A stretch of 14,489 bases of DNA from Rhodosalinus sp046542825 (GTDB taxonomy: Bacteria; Pseudomonadota; Alphaproteobacteria; Rhodobacterales; Rhodobacteraceae), in the NCBI RefSeq assembly GCF_046542825.1, contig NZ_JBKHAQ010000073.1, forward strand, positions 1-14,489. The letters run 5' to 3'. Shown one piece after another: positions 6,951-14,032 of the stretch. Numbering within the stretch: the stretch's first letter is position 1; the number at the start of each line of letters is the position of its first letter. The translations under genes and the position numbers were made by a program. The notes below the pieces were generated by a model. It did no database searches, had not been told where the DNA came from, and saw nothing but the letters and a program-made list of their open reading frames with translations.

Positions 6951-7639
6951 CCCAGGTAGGCGCGCAGCGCAGGCGGCGGGTCGGCGAAGAGCCTCGCGGT
7001 CTCTGCGGGGGCCTCCGCGCGGCCCTCCACAACCAGAACGACGCTGTCCGCGATCCGTCGCGCATCCTCCGGCGCGTGGCTGACCATCAGAACGCTTGCC
7101 CCCTGCTCGCGCGCGAGGGCGGCCACGAGGTCCAGCATCTCGGCCCGCTGCGCGGGGCCCAGGGCGGCGAAGGGTTCGTCGAGCAGGAAGAGCGGCTTTC
7201 GTTGCAGCAGCACGCGCGCGAGCGCGACCCGCCCCTGCTGCCCGCCGGAGAGTTGTGCGGGCCGGCGCAGGCCCAGCCCGGGAAGACCCACGCGGGCCAG
7301 TGCGTCCTCCACCGCGCGCGTCTGCTCTGTCGTCAGCCGCCGCTTCGGCGTCAGTGCCAGCGCCACGTTTTGCGCGGCCGTCAGATGCGGGAAGAGGTTG
7401 TTGTCCTGAAACAGCATCGCCACCGGCCGCGCGCCGGGCGACAGGTCCGTCAGGTCGCGTCCCTCCCACAGCACCCGGCCCGACGCGGGCGCCAGAAACC
7501 CTGCGACGGCGTCCAGCAGTGTCGACTTGCCGCCGCCCGAGGGGCCGATAACGGCGGCAATGCTCCCGTCCGGCAGGCTCCAGTCCGCCGTCATGCGGAA
7601 GCCCTCGCGCTCGAGGACCAGCCCCTCAAGCGTGAGCAA
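6947..7639 (-). CDS. thiQ: Thiamine/TPP ABC transporter ATP-binding protein
   Basis: A 230-aa ABC ATPase, counted from TTG 7639. Walker A is GPSGGGKST (32-40), the Q-loop is FQDNNLF (Gln78), the signature is LSGGQQGR (130-137), Walker B is LFLLDEP (150-156) and the switch His is His188. The run RPVAMLFQDNNLFPHL is typical of ThiQ, which powers uptake of thiamine and its phosphates. Position after thiB and thiP confirms the role. Start choice: TTG 7639 is 5 nt downstream of GGAGG and gives MLTLEGL, the usual ThiQ beginning. GTG 7651 would add four residues but has no ribosome-binding site. The gene overlaps the thiP end by 14 bp. The signature has QQGR where most relatives have QRQR, a small deviation. 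Its stop shares CTAG 6947-6950 with mbfA. Confidence 0.93.
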   Translation of the reverse strand: MLTLEGLVLEREGFRMTADWSLPDGSIAAVIGPSGGGKSTLLDAVAGFLAPASGRVLWEGRDLTDLSPGARPVAMLFQDNNLFPHLTAAQNVALALTPKRRLTTEQTRAVEDALARVGLPGLGLRRPAQLSGGQQGRVALARVLLQRKPLFLLDEPFAALGPAQRAEMLDLVAALAREQGASVLMVSHAPEDARRIADSVVLVVEGRAEAPAETARLFADPPPALRAYLG

Positions 7640-9233
7640 TCCGGCCTCCACGGTCGAAGACCCAGAAAAGCGCGAGGCTCATCGCCAGCAGCAGAAGCGC
7701 GGCGCTCGCCGCGGCCTCCATCCGATAGGCGCCCATCAGGCGATACATCTGCAAGGGCAGCGTCGCGCGCTCGGGGTCGGCGAAAAGCGCGATGACGCCC
7801 AGATCGCCCGCCGACAGCGCCGCGGTCAGCCCCGCGGCGAAGCCCAGCGGCCGGCGCAGGCGCGGCAGCGCCACGCGGGTCCAGAACCACCGACCCGTCA
7901 GCCCGAGCGACAGGCAGAGCCGACCGTAGTCCGCGCGCAGCGCCTCCAGCTCGGGGCGCAGCACCCGCAGGGCGAAGGGCAGCGCCATCAGCGCGTTGAC
8001 CGCCGCCGTCACCGGCAGCGCGGCATCGCCCGGCGCGACCGCGGGGCGCAGGATCAGGAAAAGCCCGGTGCCCAGCACCAGCGGCGAGACGGCGATCGCC
8101 GAGACGGCCAGCACTTCGCCCCCGCGCGAGGCGAGCGGCAGGGCGAGCGCAAGGGTCAGCGCGGTCGAGGCAAGCGCCACGCTCAGCGAGAAACCCGCCG
8201 CGCGCCAGACCTGCACCGGCAGGTCGGGCAGCCCCGGCAGCCCGCGCACCACGATCATCGCCAGCGGCAGCAGCAGGAAGACCGCCACCAGCGTCAGCCA
8301 GAGCGCATCCTGCGCCCGCAGCCAAGGGCGGTCCGCGTCCCAGCGCGGCGTCACACGGTCGAGCCCCGCGCCCATGGCGGAGGGCAGCGCCAGCCGCGCG
8401 GCCAGCGCCGCCGCGCCCGCGGCGAGCACCAGCTGCACGACCGACAGCATGGCGGCGCGGCCCAGGTCGAAGTCGAAGCGGAACGCCTGATAGATCGCCA
8501 GCTCCACCGTCGTCGCGCGCGGCCCGCCGCCCAGCGTCAGCGCCACCGCGAAGCTGGACAGGCAGATGACGAAGATCACGACCAGCGCACCGGGCACCGC
8601 GCGGGCGAGCATCGGTGCCTCCAGCAGGCGGAACACCGCGCCCGGCGGCAGGCCCAGCGTCGCGGCCAGCCGGAAGCGTTCTGCCGGGATGGCGAGCCAG
8701 CCCTGCAGGATCAGCCGCGTGGCGAGCGGCAGGTTGAAGAACACATGCGCCAGCACCACGCCGTGCAGCCCGTAGATCGAGAGCGGCGGCAGACCGGCAA
8801 GCCCCAGCGCCCGGCTGGCCAGCCCGTTCTGACCGAAGACCGCGAGCAGGCCCAGGACCGCCACGACCACCGGCAGGATGAAGGGCGCGCCCAGCAGCGT
8901 CACCAGCGCGCCGCGTCCGCGAAAGCGCCGCCGCGCCAGCGCGCGCGCCGCCGGCACCGCCAGCGCAACCGACAGCAGCGCCGAAAGCACCGCCTGGGTC
9001 AGCGAAAAGCGCACGGCGGCCCAGTCGGCGGGGCCAAGCCACCCCGCGCCGCCCGCGCGCCAGAGGACAGCGCCAAGCGGAACGACAACGGCGATGGCGA
9101 CCAGCGCCATCGCCAGCCGGGCCAGCGGCGCGGGCATCCCCAAGCGCGCCGCCGTCCCGGGGCTCACGGGCTTGGCGGGCACCGGGCGCGTGGTCAGCCC
9201 CGGCGCCTGAGCCTCAGCGGGAGAGGGCGTCAC
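7626..9233 (-). CDS. thiP: Thiamine/TPP ABC transporter permease
   Basis: A 535-aa integral membrane protein, the same length class as E. coli ThiP (536 aa), with about twelve hydrophobic segments. It is a fused double permease: the first binding-protein-dependent transport domain is in about residues 65-270, with an EAA-like loop near 175-205 (LAATLGLPPGAVFRLLEAP). The second is in about 330-530, with the matching loop LCLSLGLTGRWFWTRVALPR. It forms the channel through which ThiB delivers thiamine or TPP, powered by ThiQ. Start is GTG 9233, preceded by GAGG (6-nt gap) and overlapping the thiB end by 20 bp. The stop overlaps thiQ, so the three genes are tightly coupled. The soluble N-terminal stretch of about 35 residues, rich in Pro and Ala, may partly be an over-extended start; an in-frame Met33 is the main alternative. 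Confidence 0.92.
   Translation of the reverse strand: MTPSPAEAQAPGLTTRPVPAKPVSPGTAARLGMPAPLARLAMALVAIAVVVPLGAVLWRAGGAGWLGPADWAAVRFSLTQAVLSALLSVALAVPAARALARRRFRGRGALVTLLGAPFILPVVVAVLGLLAVFGQNGLASRALGLAGLPPLSIYGLHGVVLAHVFFNLPLATRLILQGWLAIPAERFRLAATLGLPPGAVFRLLEAPMLARAVPGALVVIFVICLSSFAVALTLGGGPRATTVELAIYQAFRFDFDLGRAAMLSVVQLVLAAGAAALAARLALPSAMGAGLDRVTPRWDADRPWLRAQDALWLTLVAVFLLLPLAMIVVRGLPGLPDLPVQVWRAAGFSLSVALASTALTLALALPLASRGGEVLAVSAIAVSPLVLGTGLFLILRPAVAPGDAALPVTAAVNALMALPFALRVLRPELEALRADYGRLCLSLGLTGRWFWTRVALPRLRRPLGFAAGLTAALSAGDLGVIALFADPERATLPLQMYRLMGAYRMEAAASAALLLLAMSLALFWVFDRGGRIAHA
7645..7649 (-). promoter_or_regulatory. Ribosome-binding site deciding the thiQ start
   Basis: GGAGG on the minus strand, 5 nt before TTG 7639 and inside the thiP coding sequence. 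It would lie within the coding region if the upstream GTG 7651 were used, which favours the TTG. Confidence 0.55.
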
Positions 9234-10203
9234 GCCATTCCTCGAGCGCGGCGTCGCGCACTTCGGCCGCCTCCTCCGGCGCGAAAAGCAGCGCGGTTTC
9301 GGGGACCGTCAGCGTCTCGAACCCCTCTGGCAGGCCGGAGGGCGGCGTGACGGCGGGATACATCCAGTTGGTCGTCGGGATCGCCGACTGGAATTCCGGC
9401 CCCGTCATGAAGTCGAGGAACTGCCGCGCCAGGTCGGGCTGGTCGCTGCCGGCCAGCATCCCTGCCACCTCGACCTGCATGTAATGCCCCTCGTCGAAGG
9501 GGGCGGCGGCCTTGGTGGGGTCGTCCTCCGCGATCAGGTGATAGGCGGGCGAGGTGGTGTAGCTCAGCACCATGTCGGCCTCGCCCTCGAGGAACAGGCC
9601 GTAGGCTTCGGACCAGCCGGGGGTGACGGTGACGATGTTGTCGGCCAGCCCCTCCCAGATCGCGCCGGCCTCGTCGCCGTAGGCCATCTTCACCCACATC
9701 AGCAGGCCAAGGCCGGGGGTCGACGCGCGCGGGTCCTGGATCAGGATGCTGGTATCGCTCTCGGCAAGCTCGCGGAACGAGCCGGGCGCATCGAAGCCTT
9801 CACCGTGCACGAAGGCGAAGAAGCCCCAGTCGAAGGGCAGGAATGCCGGATCGGTCCACTCCACCGGCAGGTCCAACTCGGGCGAAAGCCCGTGTTCGGC
9901 GAAGAGCCCCGTCTCGCGCGCGGCGTGCACCAGGTTGGTGTCGAGCCCGAGGACGACATCGGCCTCGGTCCTTTCGCCCTCGAGCCGGATTCGCGACAGA
10001 AGCGCGGCGCCGTCGCCCGCGGCGACGAGGTTCAACTCGCAGCCGCAGACCGCCTCGAAGGCGGGCTCGATCTGCGGGCCGGGTCCCCAGTCGGAGACGA
10101 AACTGTCGTAGGTGTAGACGGTGAGTTCCGGCCTCTCTTCGGCCGTCTGGGCGCCCGCGGCGGCGCCGGTCGTCAGTCCCGCGGCAATCAGAAGGGCTCG
10201 CAT
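9214..10203 (-). CDS. thiB: Thiamine/TPP ABC transporter substrate-binding protein
   Basis: A 329-aa periplasmic binding protein. Residues 1-18 are a Sec signal peptide (MRALLIAAGLTTGAAAGA), with likely cleavage after AGA. The mature protein begins with LTVYTYDSFVSDWGPGP, the ThiB hallmark, and contains DVVLGLDTNL, LPFDWGFFAFVH and VTPGWSEAYGLFLEGEADMV, all family features of the ligand cleft. Two Cys (GCELN region, Cys53 and Cys55) are close together, though disulfide use is unclear. ATG 10203 has AAAGGAG 8 nt upstream; that site can be masked by a stem (10207-10238). It is the first gene of thiBPQ, under a TPP riboswitch, so uptake falls when cellular TPP is high. Confidence 0.95.
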   Translation of the reverse strand: MRALLIAAGLTTGAAAGAQTAEERPELTVYTYDSFVSDWGPGPQIEPAFEAVCGCELNLVAAGDGAALLSRIRLEGERTEADVVLGLDTNLVHAARETGLFAEHGLSPELDLPVEWTDPAFLPFDWGFFAFVHGEGFDAPGSFRELAESDTSILIQDPRASTPGLGLLMWVKMAYGDEAGAIWEGLADNIVTVTPGWSEAYGLFLEGEADMVLSYTTSPAYHLIAEDDPTKAAAPFDEGHYMQVEVAGMLAGSDQPDLARQFLDFMTGPEFQSAIPTTNWMYPAVTPPSGLPEGFETLTVPETALLFAPEEAAEVRDAALEEWRDALSR

Positions 10204-10206
10204 GGT

Positions 10207-10238
10207 CTTGCTCCTTTCGTTGCGACGGGCGGAGCAAG
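10207..10238 (-). promoter_or_regulatory. Stem masking the thiB ribosome-binding site (riboswitch expression platform)
   Basis: On the minus strand CTTGCTCC (plus 10231-10238) pairs over all 8 bases with GGAGCAAG (plus 10207-10214), which contains the thiB Shine-Dalgarno GGAG; the loop is 16 nt. No T-run follows the stem, so translational rather than transcriptional control is indicated. It lies 24 nt downstream of the TPP aptamer. Confidence 0.75.
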
Positions 10239-10262
10239 TCGGGGGATGGGTTTCGTGTTCCC

Positions 10263-10347
10263 CTACCTTCCCTCCGCCGGTCCGAACCGGGTCAGGTTCA
10301 ACGGGTTCGCCTGCGCATCTCAGCCCGTGTGGGGCACCCCGAGGTAG
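10263..10347 (-). ncRNA. TPP riboswitch (THI element) upstream of thiBPQ
   Basis: On the minus strand the aptamer is closed by CTACCT (plus 10342-10347) pairing with AGGTAG (plus 10263-10268). Between them are the conserved GGGGTGCC, CTGAGA (plus 10318-10323), GAACCCG, ACCTGA (plus 10292-10297) and the GGCGGAGGGAAGG end. These are the standard core elements of the TPP-binding aptamer. Binding of thiamine pyrophosphate is expected to shut down thiB translation via the stem at 10207-10238. Confidence 0.95.
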
Positions 10348-10352
10348 ACGGA

Positions 10353-10381
10353 AGGCTAGTCCCGCGGCGCGCCGAGGGCAA
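10353..10381 (-). promoter_or_regulatory. Candidate promoter for the riboswitch-thiBPQ transcript
   Basis: Minus strand: TTGCCC (plus 10376-10381), a 17-bp spacer, and TAGCCT (plus 10353-10358), which would start transcription just before the aptamer. The -35 is good and the -10 is weak. Confidence 0.4.
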
Positions 10382-10403
10382 GGGGCGCGTCCCGTCGGGC
10401 CGC

Positions 10404-10471
10404 GGCGGGGGCTCTGCCCCCGTCGCGCGGGAGCCGCGCGACTCCCCCGGGGTATTTCCGGCAAGAGGAAG
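10404..10471. repeat. Intergenic double-hairpin element of a type recalled from Rhodobacterales
   Basis: Hairpin one is CGGGGGC-TCT-GCCCCCG (10406-10422); hairpin two is TCGCGCGG-GAG-CCGCGCGA (10423-10441), directly abutting. A tail follows, CTCCCCCGGGGTATTTCCGG (10442-10461), then CAAGAGGAAG. I recall near-identical units (hairpin with a TCT loop, a second GC hairpin, then CTCCCC..GG.TATTT...AAGA.GAAG) scattered between genes in many rhodobacteral genomes. That is memory, not a search. Its function is not known to me. It lies between the back-to-back thiBPQ and aroC promoters. Confidence 0.6.
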
Positions 10472-10533
10472 ACACGGGCGCAGGACGGGCCCCCGCGCGC
10501 TCCGGCGCCGCGCCTGACGGCGGGCGAAACGGG

Positions 10534-10562
10534 TTGTGAGCGGCGCCCCCGGGGGCTAGACC
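10534..10562 (+). promoter_or_regulatory. Candidate aroC promoter
   Basis: TTGTGA (10534-10539), a 17-bp GC-rich spacer and TAGACC (10557-10562), 21 bp before the aroC start. The -10 is weak. The spacer contains the palindrome GCCCCCGGGGGC (10545-10556), which could be structural or a binding site. Confidence 0.3.
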
Positions 10563-10583
10563 GCGCGCCAGAGGAGAGCGGCG

Positions 10584-11687
10584 ATGAGCCTGAACACCTT
10601 CGGTCACGTGTTTCGCGTCACCACCTGGGGTGAAAGCCACGGTCCCGCACTGGGTGCCGTCGTGGACGGGTGTCCGCCGGGCGTGCCGCTGGCGGAGGCC
10701 GATCTGCAGGTCTGGCTCGACCGCCGCAAGCCCGGCCAGAGCCGTTATGTCACCCAGCGCCGCGAGCCCGACGCGGTCGAGATCCTGTCAGGCGTCTTCG
10801 AGGGGCAGAGCACCGGCACGCCGATCCAGTTGATGATCCGCAACGCGGACCAGCGCAGCAAGGATTACTCGGAGATCGCCGACAGGTTCCGCCCCGGTCA
10901 TGCCGACATCGCCTATTGGCAGAAATACGGCATCCGCGACTATCGCGGCGGCGGGCGGTCCTCCGCGCGCGAGACGGCCGCGCGGGTGGCGGCTGGGGGG
11001 GTGGCGCGCGCGGCGCTGGCGCAACTGGCGCCGGAGCTCTCCGTTCGGGGCTACATGGTGCAGATCGGTCCGCACCCCATCGAGCGCGACCGCTTCGACG
11101 CGGAAGAGATCGCGCGCAACCCCTTCTGGTGCCCGGATGCGCAGGCGGCGGCCGGCTGGGCCGACTACCTGGACGGGTTGCGCAAGTCCGGCGACAGCGC
11201 GGGCGCGATGATCGAGGTGGTGGCCCGCGGCCTGCCCGCGGGCCTTGGCGCGCCGGTCTACGCCAAGCTCGATGCCGACCTTGCCGCCGCGATGATGAGC
11301 ATCAACGCCGTCAAGGGCGTGGAGATCGGCGAGGGGATGGCCGCCGCCGCGCTCACCGGCAGCGCGAACGCCGACGAGATCTTCATGGGCAACGACGGGC
11401 AGCCCGCTTACGCCTCGAACCACGCGGGCGGCATCCTCGGGGGCATCTCCACCGGGCAGGACCTTGTGGTGCGTTTCGCGGTGAAACCCACCTCGTCGAT
11501 CCTGACGCCCCGGCGCACGATCACCACGGCCGGAGAGGCGACCGAGATCGTGACGAAGGGGCGGCACGATCCCTGCGTCGGCATCCGCGCCGTGCCCGTG
11601 GCAGAGGCGATGATGGCCTGCGTGCTGCTCGATCATCTGCTTCTGGACCGGGCGCAGACGGGGGGCGCGCGGGGCCCGATCGGCTAG
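10584..11687 (+). CDS. aroC: Chorismate synthase
   Basis: A 367-aa enzyme of the usual length. It makes chorismate from 5-enolpyruvylshikimate 3-phosphate, the last step of the shikimate pathway, using reduced FMN. Family signatures are clear: FRVTTWGESHGPALGAVVDG near the N-terminus, RPGHADIAYWQKYG and RDYRGGGRSSARETAARVAAG in the middle (FMN/substrate-binding His and Arg residues), and SNHAGGILGGISTGQDLVVR, KPTSSI and KGRHDPC towards the C-terminus. ATG 10584 is preceded by AGGAG at 10572-10576. The gene following it, the AEC permease, starts 4 bp after the stop and may be translated by the same ribosomes. Confidence 0.97.
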   Translation: MSLNTFGHVFRVTTWGESHGPALGAVVDGCPPGVPLAEADLQVWLDRRKPGQSRYVTQRREPDAVEILSGVFEGQSTGTPIQLMIRNADQRSKDYSEIADRFRPGHADIAYWQKYGIRDYRGGGRSSARETAARVAAGGVARAALAQLAPELSVRGYMVQIGPHPIERDRFDAEEIARNPFWCPDAQAAAGWADYLDGLRKSGDSAGAMIEVVARGLPAGLGAPVYAKLDADLAAAMMSINAVKGVEIGEGMAAAALTGSANADEIFMGNDGQPAYASNHAGGILGGISTGQDLVVRFAVKPTSSILTPRRTITTAGEATEIVTKGRHDPCVGIRAVPVAEAMMACVLLDHLLLDRAQTGGARGPIG

Positions 11688-11690
11688 CCC

Positions 11691-12638
11691 TTGCTGGAAA
11701 TCCTCGCCATCACCTTCCCGATCTTCGCGCTCGTGGCGCTGGGCTACGGCTCTGTCCGCTTCGGCGCCTTCCAGCCTTCGGACATGCGGGCACTGGGGCT
11801 TTTCGTGATGAACGTGGCGCTGCCCGCGCTGCTCTTCAACGCGGTGGCGGGCCGGTCGCTGACCGAGACGCTGAGCCCGGCCTATCTGTCGATCTTCCTG
11901 GCCGGGGGACTTGCGACCATCGTGGTCACCTGGATCTGGCACACGGCCCGCGGCACGCGCCCGGCGCGCAAGGCGATCGCCGTGATGGGCTCCACCTGTC
12001 CCAATTCGGGCTTCGTCGGCTATCCGCTGATGCTGCTGCTGCTGCCGGACGCGGCGGGCATGATCCTTGCCATGAACCTTGTCATCGAGAACTTCGTGCT
12101 GATCCCGCTGACCCTGTTGCTGCTCGAAGGCTCGCGGCCCCGGACCGGCGCCGGCATCGGCAGGGAGCTCGGGCGGCTGATCCTGGACGTGTTGCGGCGT
12201 CCGATGGTTCTGGGGCTGATCGCCGGGGTGGCCGCCTCGCTCGCCGGTCTTTCCTTGCCCTCGGGGTTCACGCGGCTTCTGGACCTTCTGGCGCAGTCCA
12301 CAGGGGCCATCGCGCTCTTCGTCATCGGAGGCGCGCTGGTGGGAACGCCGATCAGGGGCAACCGGATGCTGGCGGCCGAGATCGTCGCCGGCAAGCTGCT
12401 CGTGCATCCGGCCCTGACCGCGCTGGCACTGGTGTTCCTGCCCATGGCCACCGGCCTGCCCCTCACCAACCCCGATCTTCAATTGGCGGTGATCCTGTCG
12501 GCTGCCATGCCGATGTTCGGCATCTACGCCCTGCTCGCGCAGGACTACGGGCACGAGGGCATCGCCTCGCTCGCGCTGCTGGGGGCGACGGCGGGCGCCT
12601 TCTTCACCCTGACCGGGCTTCTGGCACTGCTGAGCTAG
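11691..12638 (+). CDS. AEC-family (auxin efflux carrier-type) permease
   Basis: A 315-aa membrane protein with about ten hydrophobic segments in two halves, typical of the AEC/MdcF family. Features: FPIFALVALGYGSVRFGAF at the N-terminus, GSTCPNSGFVGYPL (about 100-113, conserved NxGF.G.P motif), and SAAMPMFGIYALLAQDYG near the end. Bacterial members export or import malonate, malate or other organic acids; the substrate here is unknown. The only start that gives the usual MLEILAITFPIF beginning is TTG 11691, three bases after the aroC stop, with no ribosome-binding site visible, so expression probably depends on translation of aroC. The stop TAG (12636-12638) overlaps that of the convergent EamA gene in a shared CTAG. 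Confidence 0.85.
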   Translation: MLEILAITFPIFALVALGYGSVRFGAFQPSDMRALGLFVMNVALPALLFNAVAGRSLTETLSPAYLSIFLAGGLATIVVTWIWHTARGTRPARKAIAVMGSTCPNSGFVGYPLMLLLLPDAAGMILAMNLVIENFVLIPLTLLLLEGSRPRTGAGIGRELGRLILDVLRRPMVLGLIAGVAASLAGLSLPSGFTRLLDLLAQSTGAIALFVIGGALVGTPIRGNRMLAAEIVAGKLLVHPALTALALVFLPMATGLPLTNPDLQLAVILSAAMPMFGIYALLAQDYGHEGIASLALLGATAGAFFTLTGLLALLS

Positions 12639-13519
12639 GGTCTCGCCGCCTCCGCGACCCGTCGTTTCGAAAGCTGCACGGCGAGGATGCCGAGGGCGAT
12701 CACCGTGACCCCGAGGATGTCCAGGGGCCCCAGCCGCTCGCCCAGCAGCAGCGCCGCGATGGCCACGCCGAGGAACGGGTTGAGGAAGTGGAAGGTCGCG
12801 GCCTTCACCGCGCCGATGCGGTGAACGAGCAGGAACCACACCAGCGTGGCTGCCAGACCCGGCACGAAGATCGTGTAGACATAGGCGATACCAAGCCGCC
12901 AGGACCAGTCTATCGCGACCTCTTCCAGCAGCAGCGCGAAGGGCAGGAGCGCCACCGCGCCCACGAACATCTGCAGGCCCACGACCATCAGGAAGTTGCC
13001 GCCGGAACTGACCCCGCGCATCGTCAGCGTGGCCACCGCCAGCGCCAGCACGCCGATCACGCAAAGCACGACGCCGAAAGGATCCGCGCCGCCCTGGAAC
13101 CGGGCGCCCATGATCATGGCCACACCCGCGAAGCCGGCAAGAAGCCCGGCGACGCCGAGCGCCGGCACCCTTTCCCCCAGAAAGAGCCAGCCGAAGACCG
13201 CCACCAGAAGCGGCATGGTCGAGGCGATGATCGCGGCGAGCGAGGCCTCGACCGTCTGGAAGGCGACCCAATAGAGACCAAGATAGAGCGCGTTCTGGCA
13301 GATGCCGAAGACAATCGTCGCACGCCACTGCGGCGCCGTCAGGCGCCAGCTCTGGCCAAGGGCCCGCGCCAGCGCCACGCCGATCGCGCCGGCGATGAAG
13401 AAGCGCAGCGAGAGGGCGGTGAGCGGCGGCGCGGCGGTCGAGATCACGCGCCCGGCCGTGAAGGCGGACGACCACATGAGCGCGAAGGCGAGTCCCATGC
13501 CGATCGCGCGAACGTCCAT
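12635..13519 (-). CDS. DMT-superfamily transporter with two EamA domains
   Basis: A 294-aa membrane protein with about ten hydrophobic segments arranged as two repeats of five. The first EamA domain (about 5-137) holds LAFALMWSSAFTAGRVI and ASLAAIIASTMPLLVAVFGWLFLGERV. The second (about 150-283) holds KAATFHFLNPFLGVAIAALL followed by LGERL, the repeat-equivalent motif. Members export amino acids and other metabolites; the substrate cannot be told here. ATG 13519 follows GGGAGG with a 6-nt gap. A frame extension further upstream would read through the palindromic repeats and is rejected. The gene is a single unit on the minus strand; the repeat at 13552-13577 lies about 33 bp before its start, in the promoter or leader. 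Confidence 0.92.
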   Translation of the reverse strand: MDVRAIGMGLAFALMWSSAFTAGRVISTAAPPLTALSLRFFIAGAIGVALARALGQSWRLTAPQWRATIVFGICQNALYLGLYWVAFQTVEASLAAIIASTMPLLVAVFGWLFLGERVPALGVAGLLAGFAGVAMIMGARFQGGADPFGVVLCVIGVLALAVATLTMRGVSSGGNFLMVVGLQMFVGAVALLPFALLLEEVAIDWSWRLGIAYVYTIFVPGLAATLVWFLLVHRIGAVKAATFHFLNPFLGVAIAALLLGERLGPLDILGVTVIALGILAVQLSKRRVAEAARP

Positions 13520-13551
13520 GCCCTGCCTCCCAAGCGTCGCGCGATGGGACA

Positions 13552-13577
13552 GAAAATCTTTCGATCGAAAGATTTTC
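13552..13577. repeat. Perfect 26-bp palindrome, centre TTCGATCGAA (element 2, left half)
   Basis: Arms 13552-13564 (GAAAATCTTTCGA) and 13565-13577 are exact reverse complements. It has the same size and centre as 5143-5168, with compensating changes in the arms, which points to selection for the paired structure. It sits upstream of the EamA gene. Confidence 0.85.
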
Positions 13578-13595
13578 GGATCTCGCGCCGGAAAC

Positions 13596-13621
13596 GAAGA
13601 ATTTTCGTCCGAAAATTCTTC
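13596..13621. repeat. 26-bp hairpin with GTCC loop (element 2, right half)
   Basis: Arms GAAGAATTTTC (13596-13606) and its complement (13611-13621) flank GTCC. Its centre is 44 bp from that of 13552-13577, against 46 bp in element 1. It lies beyond the HU terminator, so it is not needed to end HU transcription. Confidence 0.85.
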
Positions 13622-13651
13622 TTGCCGCGATGCCACGGGCCGCCGGAAATG

Positions 13652-13679
13652 AAAAGGGCCGCCCATGGGCAGCCCTTTT
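13652..13679 (-). terminator. Intrinsic terminator of the HU gene
   Basis: AAAAGGGC (13652-13659) and GCCCTTTT (13672-13679) pair around an inner GCCCATGGGC palindrome. On the minus strand this is a GC-rich hairpin ending in TTTT, 18 bp after the HU stop. It could work in both directions because the A-run on one side gives Ts on the other strand. Confidence 0.85.
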
Positions 13680-13697
13680 GCCGGAAACCGGGACGGA

Positions 13698-13985
13698 TCA
13701 GCCGTTCGCGCTGTCCTTCAGCGCCTTGGCGATGGTGACCTTCACCTGCTTGTCGGCGTCCTTCTTGAACTGCTCGCCCGTGGCGGGATTGCGCACCATG
13801 CGCTCGGGACGCTCGCGCAGATAGAACTTTCCCACGCCCGGCAGGGTCACCGCGCCGCCCTCGGACACTTCGCGCGTGATGACGTTGCAGACCGCGTCGA
13901 GCGCCGCGCCCGCGGTCTTCTTGTCGCTGCCCATCTCCTCCGCAAGCGCGGCCACAAGCTGGGTCTTGTTCATCGCCTTGGCCAT
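13698..13985 (-). CDS. HU-family nucleoid DNA-binding protein
   Basis: A 95-aa protein of the bacterial HU/IHF family. After a short extra N-terminus (MAKA), the HU body begins with MNKTQLVAALAEEMGSDKKT. The DNA-binding arm carries the signature VGKFYLRERPERMVRNPATG (about 50-69, with the intercalating Pro in RNPATG), and the end is VTIAKALKDSANG. It packages and bends DNA and acts as a dimer. ATG 13985 is favoured over the internal Met5 because GGGAGA lies 6 nt upstream of it. Its own promoter and terminator make it a single-gene unit. The sequence resembles HU rather than IhfA or IhfB, both of which have different N-termini. Confidence 0.95.
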   Translation of the reverse strand: MAKAMNKTQLVAALAEEMGSDKKTAGAALDAVCNVITREVSEGGAVTLPGVGKFYLRERPERMVRNPATGEQFKKDADKQVKVTIAKALKDSANG

Positions 13986-14032
13986 TTCTGGTCTCCCTTC
14001 GCTGCCCCTGATGCTTGGGCCTCATTGGCCCG

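Noticed and set aside
7527..9350. A 607-codon plus-strand frame opposite thiP and thiB
   Set aside because: Arg/Gln/His-rich shadow of thiP; the minus strand has the well-defined transporter genes.
10670..13738. A 1022-codon plus-strand frame and an 895-codon minus-strand frame
   Set aside because: Both cross aroC, the AEC permease and the EamA gene out of frame, without domains. They are composition artefacts.
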